Made by a program: the position numbers and the translations under genes | Shown: piece by piece, positions 41,108-41,165 of the stretch | Numbering within the stretch: the stretch's first letter is position 1 | Layout: every line of letters starts with the position of its first letter | Source: Caldilinea sp. CFX5 | Lineage (GTDB): Bacteria > Chloroflexota > Anaerolineae > Caldilineales > Caldilineaceae | Direction of reading: 5' to 3' | Assembly (NCBI GenBank): GCA_021405325.1 | Contig: QWII01000120.1 | Location: 1-41,165, forward strand | Length of the DNA stretch: 41,165 nucleotides | The notes under the pieces: generated by a model | What the model was told of the DNA's origin: nothing | The model's input: only the letters and a program-made list of their open reading frames with translations | The model's database searches: none

Positions 41108-41165
41108 CATTCCCGTAGGGGCGTCCCCTTGTGGGCGCCCACAAGGGGACGCCCCTACGGGAATG
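41108..41165. repeat. 58-bp perfect palindrome with no loop, at the window end
   Basis: Two 29-bp arms meet without a spacer at 41136/41137 (CCTTGTGGGC then GCCCACAAGG). The arm has CCCGTAGGGGCGTCCCC, a GTAGGGGCG-type unit as at 3472, 11131 and 18255. The 107 bases between the IS and this palindrome hold no gene. Its outer edge coincides with the last base of the window. Confidence 0.93.

Noticed and set aside
1..41165. tRNA, rRNA, attachment sites and replication origins
   Set aside because: Looked for T-loop and other conserved stretches by eye and saw none that fold into a tRNA; no integrase or DnaA-box cluster was noticed.

Overview
The window looks like a chromosomal piece of a Chloroflexota bacterium, probably Anaerolineae or Caldilineae. 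This is inferred from Pro/Thr-rich surface proteins, a DUF3048 lipoprotein, Uma2 and Rpn nucleases, and retropepsin-like modules; no rRNA or marker gene confirms it. No tRNA, rRNA or CRISPR array was recognised. Codon use and the AGGAG-type ribosome sites are bacterial.

Region 1 (1-28.6 kb) is a housekeeping and sugar-catabolism backbone. It holds an amidohydrolase end; purH behind a perfect consensus promoter and a probable ZTP riboswitch with its own terminator; an aldo/keto reductase; birA; a surface-protein pair with a membrane glycosyltransferase and a patatin; and a ThuA-like protein. These are followed by a frameshifted Uma2 gene, a HAD hydrolase, a GT4 glycosyltransferase divergent from a PIG-L deacetylase, a TIM-barrel isomerase, a Gfo/Idh/MocA oxidoreductase, an MBL hydrolase, threonine synthase, a DUF3048 lipoprotein and an Rpn nuclease. 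The region ends with a sugar block: rhaM, an arabinose/fucose-type isomerase, split transketolase, a small-protein/aspartic-protease pair and a 2-hydroxyacid dehydrogenase.

The most striking pattern in region 1 is that most transcription-unit ends carry a long inverted repeat. It usually begins within about 12 nt of a stop codon, its arms are often short tandem repeats, and its sequence differs from site to site. Overlapping or tightly coupled genes have none. Two sites share one unit, and several share a GTAGGGGCG-like unit.

Region 2 (28.6-41 kb) has a different character. Two related IS5-type elements in opposite orientations bracket it. Inside are a 5'-truncated sensor histidine kinase, a ComM fragment, and a light-control carotenoid locus: a CarH-like B12 photoreceptor repressor divergent from crtB, crtI and a fused lycopene cyclase, then a convergent cytochrome P450. 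A decayed second phytoene synthase, an ISKra4-type fragment and a DUF2867 fragment follow. The strong hairpins of region 1 are almost absent here. The window ends in a 58-bp palindrome with no loop.

The expected logic of the carotenoid locus is that AdoCbl-bound CarH blocks the crtB promoter in the dark and light releases it. This comes from the CarH family and from an 11-bp direct repeat sitting on the crtB -35 element; it was not tested.
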